Shown here: in pieces, positions 24,051 through 35,033 of the stretch
Layout of the letters: each line of letters begins with the position of its first letter
Position numbering within the stretch: the first letter of the stretch is position 1
NCBI GenBank assembly: GCA_021234155.1
Contig: JAJEKV010000413.1
Span: 62,001 to 126,000, forward strand
DNA from: Isoetes taiwanensis
Lineage: Eukaryota > Streptophyta > Lycopodiopsida > Isoetales > Isoetaceae
Direction of reading: 5' to 3'
Length of the DNA stretch: 64,000 bases
Made by a program: the position numbers and the translations under genes
Notes under the pieces: generated by a model
Told to the model about the DNA's origin: nothing
Databases searched by the model: none
Seen by the model: only the letters and a program-made list of their open reading frames with translations

Positions 24051-24284
24051 TGTGACGCTCCCTGAACCTATGTGATGCTCCCATCGTATAAATAAGAGAA
24101 ATTCCCCTCCCACGGCGATTACATCACCACAGAAAGGCCCTCCGTCTGTCTCAGACTACTTGTGATGGCCAAGTGCCCGAGTGAAGGTCACGGAGGTGTC
24201 ATTCGTCCCACGCCTTCTATGGGAATCCTATATAGCAGAAGCGTACATAAAGGTTAGCACCTAGCACACAATATATAAAATAAT
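24051..24284 (+). mobile_element. Ty3/gypsy LTR or leader, copy 1
   Basis: Starting at TGTGACGCTC, these 234 bases match base for base, with perhaps one difference in seven, the reverse complement of 45077-45311. They include shared phrases such as GGTGTCATTCGTCCCA and AGCACCTAGCA. In both copies the segment ends directly before a gag-like start that reads MPPRKVAH here. The sequence begins with TG as LTRs do, but I see neither a CA end nor a primer-binding site, so part of it may be untranslated leader and not LTR. Confidence 0.6.
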
Positions 24285-24629
24285 ATGCCACCTCGAAAGG
24301 TGGCCCATCCATCAACATCACAACACATCGTAATAGTAGGAAACATAACAAATGCATCAGAAATGAAGGGCCTATTCCCCAGCTCAGACTCAATGGTGTC
24401 AACTAACAGGAAGGACCTCCAAATATTAATAGGCACAATAGTGGCAATGACATTGACTGGCATAGAACAATGGCTAGGAAATGGAGAAATCCCTTCCCAA
24501 AGCATGGTGCTTCCATGGGTGGCTAGAGGATCGTGGCCCCACTGGCAACCACGCATCCGTACCCGACTTGAACACCCCAAAATTCATAGGCCACCCCATT
24601 GTGCCAGTCGAGCCAGGACGTCCCTATAG
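24285..24629 (+). pseudogene. Gag start of a Ty3/gypsy element, truncated
   Basis: The frame starts MPPRKVAHPSTSQH directly after the LTR or leader and stays open for 114 codons. The same start, with ATG changed to ATA, is seen at about 45076 on the other strand, where it lies ahead of an integrase; that link is what identifies it. The rest of the frame has no capsid-like or zinc-knuckle motif, and no protease or polymerase follows within 1 kb, so the element is incomplete. Confidence 0.4.
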
Positions 24630-27217
24630 GTACGTACCCTGCGACCCAGGAGGTGTCAAACCCATACCCAGCCCATATGCAATGGCCGACTATAGACCCA
24701 ACCACTGTAGGAAGCCTTGTAGCCATGCTAGGCAAGGTCCCACCCCCACTTCACCACCATGATCCTTATATGGCGCTCAATCACATCATACCCTCGACAG
24801 CCAGGAGGGTTCTTGTGCACAGGCTGCATTTAATGGGATTTAAGGGTTCTAACTAGGAGCATCACCTTTAGGTCTCTACCCCCCTTTAATCCATACACAC
24901 AGGAGGAACAAAAAGAGAGAACAAGCACATGCAAAACATCCATCATATTCTCAAATAGAACTTAGAATAGAGTATAATCATCCATCTATTCATACAAGGG
25001 TTAGATTGACACACAACCTACCTAAAGACTAACCTATCTCTTGGCTAGATCCATTATCTCGAAGACATCCATGATTCAAGGCTGGTTACACTATTCAATT
25101 AGCTCCTCCCTTGTCCAATCCTTTCCCAAATCGATTTGGAACAAAATTGGACGTGGAGGCCCTTGCCTTCTTCAATTAGCAAGCCTCCCTTGGCCAATCG
25201 AGTTGGGCTAAACCTAAACAAACTATTAATTAGCTTAATTAGGTTAATTAGATTAATTAATTTATGACAATTTAGTATAGCTAACATAAACCCTTTTAAG
25301 TTAGCCCCTAATGTCCCATAGTGGTCCAAATATACCTGGTGATGTGTCATAGTATTTATACGTATAGCATATAAATACATGGAACGTCACATTCTAACCC
25401 TCTTCGAATAATGTTGTCCTCATCATTGAAATACAAAATATACTCTATCATATAATCCTATCTTTATACAAGAATTTAACGCCGGCGGGGCCGGCGCCTT
25501 GTGCAACCTTGGGAGTTGATCTCAAGTGCGACCGTCGGTGTGGCGCCCATCTACACCCTGGGCATGAGATGGAGGGAGTCCCCCCCAGTACACACCTTAT
25601 TTTTACGGAAGCAGTTCCTTGTAGACGACGTTTGTTGTAGTCTTGTTTGTCTTTAACTCGTCAAGAAGGATTAGGACGTCTTCTTTTCTTTGTACGTGTG
25701 AGCATATGCATAGTTGTCTGTGTGTGAAGACTTCAGTTCGTAGATCGAGGAGGAATGTTGAGAATGTTGCATTTTAATCTAGTAGGGGTTGGTTTGTTAT
25801 CACACCATAAAAGGTGAAGAATTTCACAAATAACATTTATAGATGAAACAATAGAGATACTTAGCTTCAAGATCAAACCCTTATAATGCAAAAATCTATC
25901 TACAAAATCAAAGCTTTGTAATAGCTTCTTGATGAAGAATGAGTTGTATTCCTGAGAATGGAAGCAAATGGCTTAGAAACATTTGAAAATATAATCTTTG
26001 GCCCATTCTTGATTCAAATTGAAGACATATATTGTCTACTTTGGAAAAGCACAAAAATACCATTTTGAACTCTGCACATGACCTTTACAAAAACTTGACC
26101 GCTTAAATGTATGGGATGCAAACTCTCTAGTTGCTTTTCACTTTGGCACAATCTGAAGTAAAATATGATCTGTTTGCTTGAATAGTACAGCCAGCAATAG
26201 TTCATGTGAATGTCAACACTGTGCATCTTCCATTAATACTGTTAAATGCGTAAAGGTAGGCCTAGGCATCCTTTACTTGAATTGAAATCTTCATAATCAG
26301 TGACCAAAACCCGGTGCCTTACAGATATATCCAACAATCGTTATTATTCTGATTGGTTACTCCATGTATTCAAAGATCCAAATATACATTCCATAGTTGT
26401 AGCGAAAAATTTACTCACCGGAGTAGATAATTTAGCCCAGCTTTAAATTTTTGGGCTGTGGTAGCCTGAGAACGGACTGCACAGCACTTTCAGATTTACC
26501 CTTCTATTTTTAAGCTGCCGGATGCTGTAACTTATCAAACTCATCAAGAAAAGGTAAGTTGGAGAAGGTAGCATCGAAATTGGTCGGAAGATGCACCGTA
26601 GAGGGCAGTGCTTACACTCCAAATCAAATTCAAACTGGATCCAGCACTACTATTGCAAACAAAAAGCTCAGTCCCTTTTTATGATGTGGGCGATGGATTT
26701 GCCCACGGGAATTGAAACCAAAGCCATGGACCAGGCAATCTCTAACGATTTTCGCTTATTCTAAGGTCGGAATTAGCTGGTTTTATGCTTGCCAAAGACA
26801 CAGAGGAGTCTTTGATTGTCCCCGAAGCTAAATGCCTCGTTCCTTCTCCAGAGCTTCGTCTTGAGGTATTCTCAATTCAGAGGATCGAGCAGAAACGATA
26901 GAAATATTGCAGCTGCTCAGACCATCGCCATAGCCCGCCGGAAGGAAATATTATGAGAGAGCGCCAGTGCAAATAAATTGCCATAGCCGGAAGCAATATT
27001 TACAGAATAGATAGCCGCAAGAGCATAGATTGCATAATAGAATGGGTCAGGTTTGGACTAAATTTCTGGGTTCCAGAGCAATAAAAAATGGAACTTGATT
27101 AGCAGAACCAGAAAATCACCTCAATAGCTAATTTGCCCCAATAGCTTGAACCAGCCTCTAATTCCGTTATATCTAATTCCAAAAATTTTCTAATATAATC
27201 TTATATATCTTATATTA
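24630..27217. other. Decayed repeat-rich stretch without a supported gene
   Basis: The minus strand at about 25394 reads TGTGACGTTCCATGTATTTA, which resembles the TGTGACGCTCC start of the LTR at 24051 and could be the edge of a related solo LTR. The evidence is only about ten bases. A short GC-rich patch (25480-25590) follows. The remainder to 27217 shows no domain, RNA or clean repeat. Confidence 0.3.
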
Positions 27218-27675
27218 TAATGTTTTAGTGCAAGTAATGGACCACGCCCTAAATTTGACGGCCGAGATTTCATGATGCAATCTTAGGGCTAAAAAGTGGC
27301 GTAAAAAAGGCTAAAAAAGTAACGTCCAAAAAATATTAAAAAAAAAAGGGCACGTAAACCCCAAGAATAGCCGAATCAATTTAGGGTTCAATTTAGGTAG
27401 GCAAATTTAGGGTGCTTGATCGAGGATGAGGATCGGAGATACCTGCCTACTTTACCATCTTGCCGCCTTAATTTATCCAAGATTTTCTCACCAAGAACGT
27501 TCATTAATATAAGATACTGAGCTTTAGCGATGGCAATATCACTTGCCCCTTTGGATTGGATGGCCGAGAAAGCTCTAGGGTCCTTTTTAAAACAAATCTC
27601 GAAGTTCTAGGGTTCCCAAGAGAAAACGCCCTTACCTTTTCTATCAAAAACGCAGAGCGGCAGCGGCCCGGACGC

Positions 27676-28280
27676 GCAAATGTACCGTGTAGGTTTCCAT
27701 TGATTCTCCCATTTATCCGCTAGTTTCTCCATTGCGTTTTCCCACCCGTGCATTGTTGCCGCAGCAAGCGCAGATTACCGGGGTCCATAATTCCATCGCT
27801 AATGTTCACCGGAGTATCAGTTCCTTCATGAATTTGGTCGTAAGTTTTCCAGATTGTCCAAATGGTATATGCTCCTGTAAAGCTCCATAGTATACCGGGT
27901 CCTTAGGTCGCCAATGGAGGCCTCTCGGCCATTTATGTATTCATAAGATGGGTCGAGTTAGCATCCTGCATCCATCCCATTTCCGGTACCGGGTTGTCCT
28001 TTGATCAATGGTGAAGCTCGTGAATCGCCATGCTCCAAGTGGCCATTTTGTCGTTGGAGCGTATGGGATGTGTCGCCAGATAATTTTAGGACCCTTTGCC
28101 ACACCAAAGTGGGTCCGGGTTGTCCACACCAAAGGCAAGGGAAATAGCCGAGCAGAGAAAGGTAGAAGTGGATGCGCAAATGGAAGGTATGTTTCCATTG
28201 ATCCGCCCATTTATCCGATAGCTCTCCATTGGCGCTTTTTCCAATTGCATTGTTGCCGCGGCAATCGCATTAGCCGGGTT
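27676..28280. repeat. Direct repeat pair of about 110 bp
   Basis: A block containing TTTCCATTGATTCTCCCATTTATCCG, here split as TTTCCATTGAT plus CCATTTATCCG, recurs about 490 bases downstream. In both copies CATTGTTGCCGC follows near the end. The two copies differ by roughly one base in five and by small indels. This is an old local duplication inside Helitron-like unit A, or evidence for two nested insertions. Confidence 0.6.
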
Positions 28281-29326
28281 GCCCCAAAATATTATTTTGA
28301 AAATGGCTTTGCAGAAAGCAAAGAGATGCAAACAAACCTGTGCATGTAGAGGATTTAAAAAAAGCTTGAAAGTTTGAGTACTTCCACAAAGTTAATGGTA
28401 TGGAAGAGGAAACTGCCTGGAGCAGGCCATTTCGAGATGCACTTTCCATTTCTTACAGCATTTAAAGCATAAGACACAGATGTTTGATGAAATACCATGT
28501 GCTTTTCTGAATGTGGCATGTGTTTCATCCACGTCTTATATGTACCTTGATACCTTGATACCAATAGACCATGGCTAAGTAAGAAAAAGTACCTAGACTG
28601 TTAGGAGATTGAAGTTTTCAGACACATGATTTATGTTTAACTTTAGTTGCAGCAGGCATCTTATCAAGCAGTTTGTATATTGTAGGTATTTATGGAACCC
28701 AGATCCCATCAATACCGCCTGTTGGAGGCATAAGCAAGCAAGCAGTTTATGACATATGCCCAAATTGGGTCTATTTGTCATCATGTAGCAGCATGAAGAA
28801 TATAGCTTGAAGACATAAGAAGCTAAAGTATTTCATGGAAAGTTTTTCTCTCTCTTTGCAAGGAAATGCGCCATTTGTCGTGGAACACCCAAATGTGCCT
28901 ATCAAAACTTGCTTCGTGAGTTTTTAAACTTTGTTTGTATGTCCGAGAGGTTACTAGAACACGATATAATTGTAGTTGTCAAATGCTTCAAAATGCAATA
29001 TGCAATCAATATGCCAACTATGGCGTTGCTTATACAAAGAAGGTCAGATATTTATTTTGCAAAAACACTTCATTCAACTCCTCAGAAGCAAAGAATGATC
29101 TTGTTGATCTTGTCGCAAGCATGGCAAGGTGCAACATTTTTTTGCACAAGTCTCACCATAATGATGCAGCCTTTTAAGTCTTCCGGGCCTTTCCCACACT
29201 ATTATCCTCATCTACATGCTTAGCACGCCCTTGATAACCAAGCACTAAGTTGCTCTAAGAAAGATCTCAAGAACTTTTTGTTAATAGACAACATATAACT
29301 TCAAGATCTTTAGTTCAACTACGTAT

Positions 29327-29524
29327 TTACTTTTTGGAATACGCAGATAGATGCTTTAGCAACTAAAATTACAAAGTCGTGGTTGGTGCTCACGAATGAG
29401 ATTTTGTTCATGGTAAGTTTATGGCGATTCTTTTTTGGAATATGCGGTATAGATGCTTTAGCAACTAAAATTGCAAAGTCGTGGTTGGTGCTCACGAATG
29501 AGATTTTGTTCATGGTAAGTTGAT
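29327..29524. repeat. Tandem duplication, unit about 104 bp
   Basis: The segment from TTTTGGAATACGCAGATAGA to GATTTTGTTCATGGTAAGTT is present twice in a row (about 29331-29421 and 29434-29524), differing at only a few positions. Each ends with CATGGTAAGTT. On the minus strand both copies are open in the same frame (NKISFVSTNHDFAILVAKAS), but this follows from the recent duplication and is not evidence of a gene. Confidence 0.8.
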
Positions 29525-30230
29525 GTTACTAATACACTCTCATATCCCCAAAGTAGTGATATAATAGTACATGTTATTCCATTTGTTTCAATTAGGTGTT
29601 CGTGTTTTTAATTTAACTACGTTTTTCAACTACTTTATTATTATTGAAAATGTCCTCTCCTTCGCAGGATAGAGAGTTCTGAATGAAATTGAAACCAATT
29701 ACTATCTTCCCATGTTCCAGCTAAAGGTTGAGCACATCACGCTGGCCCAGTTGAGTGTTTAAAATATGATTATGTAATGGCATAGCAACTGAAACCTTTC
29801 TATATAGTCCATGCCAAGTGAAGGCTAATTAGTTCTTTTTGTTGAGAAATGTAAGTGTTTATAATGATTTACTAAAATCTAAACCTTGATGCCACTATAA
29901 ATGACCCTTTACATACACAATTATTTAATAAACAAGGTAACTTTTGCACCTTGACTTCAACCTCAGCGCATAGCCTACCATGCACACCCTTCTACAAATG
30001 ATCCTATAGAAACTTTGAAATATGAAAAGCATCTAGCCTTAAAAGGGCACACCCTTCTATAAATGATCTTGCAGAAGCTTTCAAATAAGCTTTAAAAGGG
30101 TAGTTAAAGCAAAATTCTTAGAACATAAGTAGGGACACCTTCCGAGTTGAGAGCATTGCTGCCCTATCATTTATTGCACCTTTTGAGTTGCAAGCATTGA
30201 TGGCCTATCATTTACATGTCCCAAATTTAT

Positions 30231-30258
30231 ACCCAGCAACGCTGGGTACCCTTACTAG
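30231..30258 (+). other. Helitron-like 3' terminus 1
   Basis: A perfect seven-base-pair stem with loop AAC (ACCCAGC / GCTGGGT) is followed after seven bases by CTAG and then T. Known plant Helitrons end in a GC-rich hairpin about ten bases before CTRR and insert between A and T. The same hairpin, with G-C instead of A-T at the outer pair, recurs at 34869, 36825 and 43443. Confidence 0.7.
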
Positions 30259-31374
30259 TAGAAGGATTATAATGTTTTGTAATGGACCACGCCCTAGATC
30301 TAACGGTCAAGATTTGATTAGAAAATTGGACGGTCGAGATAGCCGTTTTATTTTCGTTCTAGCGATTTAGGGCTTCCTCAGCTACGGCGAAGCGGGAAGG
30401 TCTGCAATAGCCATGGAGGCAAAGCTCCACATCACCATCTGCCCAGCATGGCCATTGAAGAGCTTTTCCACCCAGCATGGCGCTTTTGGTAGAAACGCCT
30501 GGTTAGATTCAGCCATAGATCCATAAAATTGGAAAAAAACACAAATAAAGAGAAGGATAAAACGTAATCCTATGAGCGAAGATCCTACGAGCTGGTTTGT
30601 GCTTAGTGAGGTCTGTGCTTATTAGATTTGGGAAGATGGTGGATTGGTTTTAAGAAAAAAAAAATTGGCCATTTTTTCGTTACTTCTCTCCTCTTTCATT
30701 TCGTTCAGATGAGTGAGGGCAGACGACACCATGGCTAACCCGATAGCTGTGTGCCTGCTCGGGCTTCTCAGAACTCAGCGCTTAGTAATTTTTCTAAATG
30801 ATTTAAAATTTCGTTACAAGATGTGGATTCGTGATTCTGCTAAATAGTCTTCTATTGCAGGAAATTTGGCCTTGATTGAAGGGGACGTTTTAAGCCTATT
30901 CCAGGTAATTCAAGCATTCCAGGTAATCTAAAATTTGGCCAGAATATTACTACAAAGCACAGGTTACCTAGCCATCTTTGTTGGTCTTTGTTGCTAGAAT
31001 CCAAGATTTTGAAGAACCTGAAGCTGGAAAAATAAGTATCTGAAAATGTTGTGGCAGATCGTGGCTTGCATGTTCCCTTTTTATTATGGTATGCACATAT
31101 CAAATAAGGTGGAAGTAGTTTCTTAGATTCAAATAGCTTCGGGTACTTCGACACAACTAATGCTTAATTCCTTATTATGGTATCCAGGCCTTGAAAAAAG
31201 CCGCAGCATGACAACATGCTATATAGGCTCTAGAATGTGGTTTGTTTCTAACAGGTACAACGACAATGATGCATTGCAATATATTTGGTCTTCGTTTTTG
31301 TTTCTGGCTGCTTAGATACCATGCTAGAACTAAGAATAATTTTAAGATCTTACATTTACATGTCTTGATTGCAG

Positions 31375-31450
31375 ATACAGATGAGAACTTGAACAACAAT
31401 TATTGGAAACGATTGTTTAAGGCTGAATGCAAAGATGGCATAGGAATTTG
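31375..31450 (+). pseudogene. Candidate captured exon, unnamed
   Basis: A pyrimidine-rich stretch ending in GCAG precedes 76 bases open in one frame (TDENLNNNYWKRLFKAECK, then DGIGIW), followed by GTGAG. The charged, aromatic composition is exon-like. No domain is recognised, and no neighbouring exon in compatible phase could be proved, so this is a weak call. Confidence 0.25.
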
Positions 31451-32189
31451 GTGAGAAACTTAACAAGAGGAACGTAAATCCCATAAAGTGACATACTATC
31501 TATCATGTGGATTCTATTATTTTATGTTCCATCATTGCGATCGCATTCACAGATTGTTTGACATTTTATTCTGATGTTCCGGTACTTCCGGCATATGCGT
31601 AATGCATTGGCAGTCAAGCTCTGATGCCAGACCCATTCTCAATGATGCATGATCGAAGTTACTCAATGTTCTGCACTTTGTGCCAGGTAAAAATCTGCCG
31701 AAACAGGTACCTTACATCTTTAAGGGTTGAGTTCGAGTTGCTGCATCCAGTAACAATATGCAGTTTCGGTTTATTCTCAACCATGTACCTCTTATAGCTG
31801 TAGGTTATAATTGCTTCAAAATCTTTTTTTTTGTAATGCATTACTACTACTATGAGAAAAGGATGGTTCAGCAGGCCAGGCAAATTTCAAGACTGATGAG
31901 TTCATGTCTGTAATCTTATCAAATGCCCACTGCCCTATATGTCCTCTTAATGCCTATTTTAAAGAGAATCCTTTCTTAATATATGCCTTTTTCAATCTTC
32001 ACAGGATTCAGCTGAACTTAAGGAACGTTATGTACAGGATTGTGACACGAAAAGACTTAAAATTTAAATGGTCTCCTTCTTATAGAGTTAGTTAACTCAA
32101 ATTCAAATATGCAGGTGTCTTTTAGAATGCATTATTGCTATCACTATGTTTATAATCTCACTTCAACTTGGTGGCACAGTTCTGCAATT

Positions 32190-32260
32190 TTTTATAGCAC
32201 ATAGGTGCCTTTTAGAATGCACATAGGTGCCTTTTAGAATGCACATAGATGCCCTGATGG
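32190..32260. repeat. Short tandem repeat, 24-bp unit
   Basis: The phrase CACATAGGTGCCTTTTAGAATG is present twice in a row (from about 32199 and 32220), with a partial third copy ending in ATGCCCTG. A related copy of the second half (TGTCTTTTAGAATGCAT) lies 100 bases upstream. Confidence 0.7.
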
Positions 32261-33197
32261 CTGTCCATACACTTCAAAATGGTAGCACAACCCTGATTTA
32301 GACATCTAGCTCTTTAGACATTCTGCACTGAGCATAAATAGAATGTACACAACTGTCTTACCATGTCGACATCTAAGCAGAGAAAATAACCCTTTTAACT
32401 ATATGTTTTTAGCAAATACTTAAAGAGACCTCTTAGACAATGCCAATACTGAGTAATCTGTATACTTATTGTTCATGGGCATGTATTTCATCTCTAATAA
32501 TAGGATCTGAATAATAGGATATGCATCTCATATGAGTTTATTAGTGTGATGCTATGTGCTCATGCTACAGTGCAAGAACAAATTCCTGGTTTCAATTTGA
32601 TCAAATAATTGCAGGACAGTGATTTGCTTAAGCTTAATTGGACAATATTTATAAAAATATATTGATCTTGATGTTGTCTGCCTTTCTTTTACATCACAGA
32701 GCAACGCTTTCCACCTTACTTTCTCCATCACTTTTTTTTGATCTGTCTGATCGTGGTATGTAGCAATACTGTCTTTTTTGGTCTCCCTGATCGTGGTATG
32801 TAGTGATGGCATTGGAAATCTACCTCTATTCGTGTCTGCATCTTGAGTTCCAGTTCAGGCCATGGAGATTCTTTAAATTGCCAGTATTGTTTTGAGTTTA
32901 TACCTGACATTGTTTGCAACAAAATCTACCCTAGAGGCACTCAACAGATTTTTATTTGGATGCTACGCACCTTTTTGGTAAGTTCGTTGTCATTTGTAAT
33001 AATCATCCCTTTTCCATAAATACAGTCTTTCTTTAATTAACGTGGCAAATGGAAGGTTATTCGAAGATGGCCTATTTTGATTGCTGGATTTTCATTTTAT
33101 TTTCTTCATTTTGATTTTGTCACGTTTAATATGTTGTGTTCTTTTTAATTGGATTCCAAAGCATTCGCAACAAATGCCTTTTATTTCCATCTCATAG

Positions 33198-33239
33198 GCT
33201 GCGGCCAAACTTATCAACAAGTGTTTCACAGACTTCAAG
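33198..33239 (+). pseudogene. Candidate captured micro-exon, unnamed
   Basis: Forty-two bases encode AAAKLINKCFTDFK between an acceptor-like CTCATAG and a donor-like GTAATA. The length is a multiple of three, so it would be a symmetric exon. The evidence is only splice-site-like borders and an open frame. Confidence 0.2.
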
Positions 33240-33763
33240 GTAATACATGGTTTTGTTTTTGATCAATGCTCTATAGTTCAATCCGGCCATTCAATGCACT
33301 AGACATTTCTTTTGCATATGTGCAATCAGAATTCTAGCTCCATGGAGTATGTCTTATTTGACAGCTGCATTGGCAAATGATAACATCAAATATATAAATT
33401 GAATGGTTTGCTGTTAACTTATAAATTATCTTTTTGTTGGTTGAATTCCACTTATTTTAAATAGTTCTATTTTAAACGATAGAGAAAAGAACAATAAAAT
33501 GTTTCGCGTACAAGGATTCTGGACGTGGACCTGAAAGCACCTCTTCAATAATGCTTCTTGAATTTGGTACAATAACAATATTCTGAAGTATTACAACATT
33601 GCTTTGTATCTTTGAAGGCGACAACTTACATCTGCTTATAACCTACTGAGTAACACATGTTGTTTTGTGTTTTGGACATTAAGGTCTCAATACTAACATC
33701 AATATTGTTCATATAATTTGACAATCAAAGAAAATACATAGCAGAATTGACCTCAACCATGGT

Positions 33764-33870
33764 TCTGACCATAGCATTTTGATGTTGGAAGAGCAACATT
33801 GAACCATGGCATTTTGATGTTGGAAGAGCAGAAAACCATGCCATTTTGATGTTGCAAGGGCATGAAGGGC
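33764..33870. repeat. Minisatellite-like triplication, 38-40 bp unit
   Basis: The phrase ACCATGGCATTTTGATGTTG with GAAGAGCA after it occurs three times in succession with one or two changes per copy. It lies in an otherwise unremarkable part of Helitron-like unit B. Confidence 0.7.
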
Positions 33871-34868
33871 TTTAAATACCACCACAACAAATGTCTTCAT
33901 GACCTTGGATCTCAAGACTATTTTTATAACTTTGTAGACTATTAGAATTATAGTTTACACCTTTGCATTTGAACAATTGAATCACTTAAATCTTGACAGT
34001 TAACAATATTTAATGTATCCAAACATAAAAGTTGGGAGTGCACCATATAAAAAAATGTGGTTGGCAATGTGGAGCAATCATTACTGGCATGTGTAAAAAA
34101 CTGGAGATTCATTGTTGTTTTGGAAGGAGATTTTTGCCTTCTTGAGGTACACGTATATAAACACTATAAATATGCGAGTGATGAACCACAATTACAAAAG
34201 TAAACCATGTCTGTTCTTGCAAGCATCAACCTGTAGTGTTGTTGGAAGTTGCAAAATGGCCAAGTAAAATACGTCAATTGTAATTGAAAAAGCAATAATT
34301 GCAGAGGAAGGGGGCATTTTAGAAATGTGCAAGATTTGGTACTAGATCCAATAGTATTAAATTTCTTCATCCATTTGTGGCAAGAAATTATGTAACTTTT
34401 GAAATAGAATGTGCACAACTATTCAATGTTGTGATCAAGATCGATAATAAATCATTCTCTTTCATAGTCAAGGACTCAATTTAACTCAACACGTAAGGAA
34501 TTAGACAATTTGATGCTTTGAACGTATACAAGCTCTGGCCAAGCACTCCTTTAGAAATTAAAGATAAAGCGAACTCCTCAATCGCAACCTACTATTGTTA
34601 ATGTGTGCAGTAAGACGTACTTGCAAGTGAAGTACAAGAAACTAGAAAGAGTGGCTAAAAAGCTATTGCACATGTCAAAAACAAAGTTATGCCTTTGCAA
34701 CTACATCCTCTCAACATGTATTGCATGAGTAATAATATTAACATAAATCGTCTATACAATCCTAAATCTTTATCATTCAAAATATAATATCAAGAGCAAT
34801 GATGCACTTGGTTTGTTAAATATCATGTGGTTTGAATATTGGTGTTCATTGACAGCTTTTCAACATTA

Positions 34869-34896
34869 GCCCAGCAACGCTGGGCACTGTAACTAG
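34869..34896 (+). other. Helitron-like 3' terminus 2
   Basis: Hairpin GCCCAGCAACGCTGGGC (34869-34885) is followed by ACTGTAA and CTAG (34893-34896), then T. The spacing from hairpin to CTAG is the same seven bases as at terminus 1. Confidence 0.7.
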
Positions 34897-35033
34897 TAAT
34901 GTTATATCGTAATTCTTGGATTAGATCAAGCCTTAACTTGAATGGCCAAGATGATCTAGGTGCATCCAAAGGCCGAGATTTCTCACACAACTTCCTACCA
35001 CCATGATTGGTATATTTTGATCTCTTATGGAGA

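Larger units (their letters stand above)
27218..30258 (+). mobile_element. Helitron-like unit A
   Basis: The unit ends at the hairpin ACCCAGC-AAC-GCTGGGT (30231-30247), seven bases and CTAG (30255-30258) followed by T, the terminus expected of a Helitron 3' end. Its left side is set at the phrase ATAATGTTTTAGTGCAAG (27218), because a closely related phrase follows every other such terminus in the region, so the exact 5' end is uncertain. Inside, a roughly 110-bp segment is repeated (about 27676-27785 and 28170-28280). The segment around 28860-29180 looks like a cysteine-containing exon, without a name. No replication initiator or helicase is present, so it would be non-autonomous. Confidence 0.5.
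30260..34896 (+). mobile_element. Helitron-like unit B
   Basis: The unit follows terminus 1 and ends at terminus 2 (hairpin 34869-34885, CTAG 34893-34896). It starts with the shared leader phrase (ATAATGTTTTGTAATGGACC, then GCCCTAGATCTAACGG). Inside are short exon-like pieces bounded by AG and GT: 31375-31450 (TDENLNNNYWKRLFKAECK) and 33198-33239 (AAAKLINKCFTDFK), both plus strand. They suggest captured gene pieces, but I cannot name the gene. No transposition protein is encoded. Confidence 0.5.

Noticed and set aside
24481-24856. Proline- and glycine-rich frames after the gag start as a continuing Gag protein
   Set aside because: They overlap in different frames and lack capsid or zinc-knuckle motifs.
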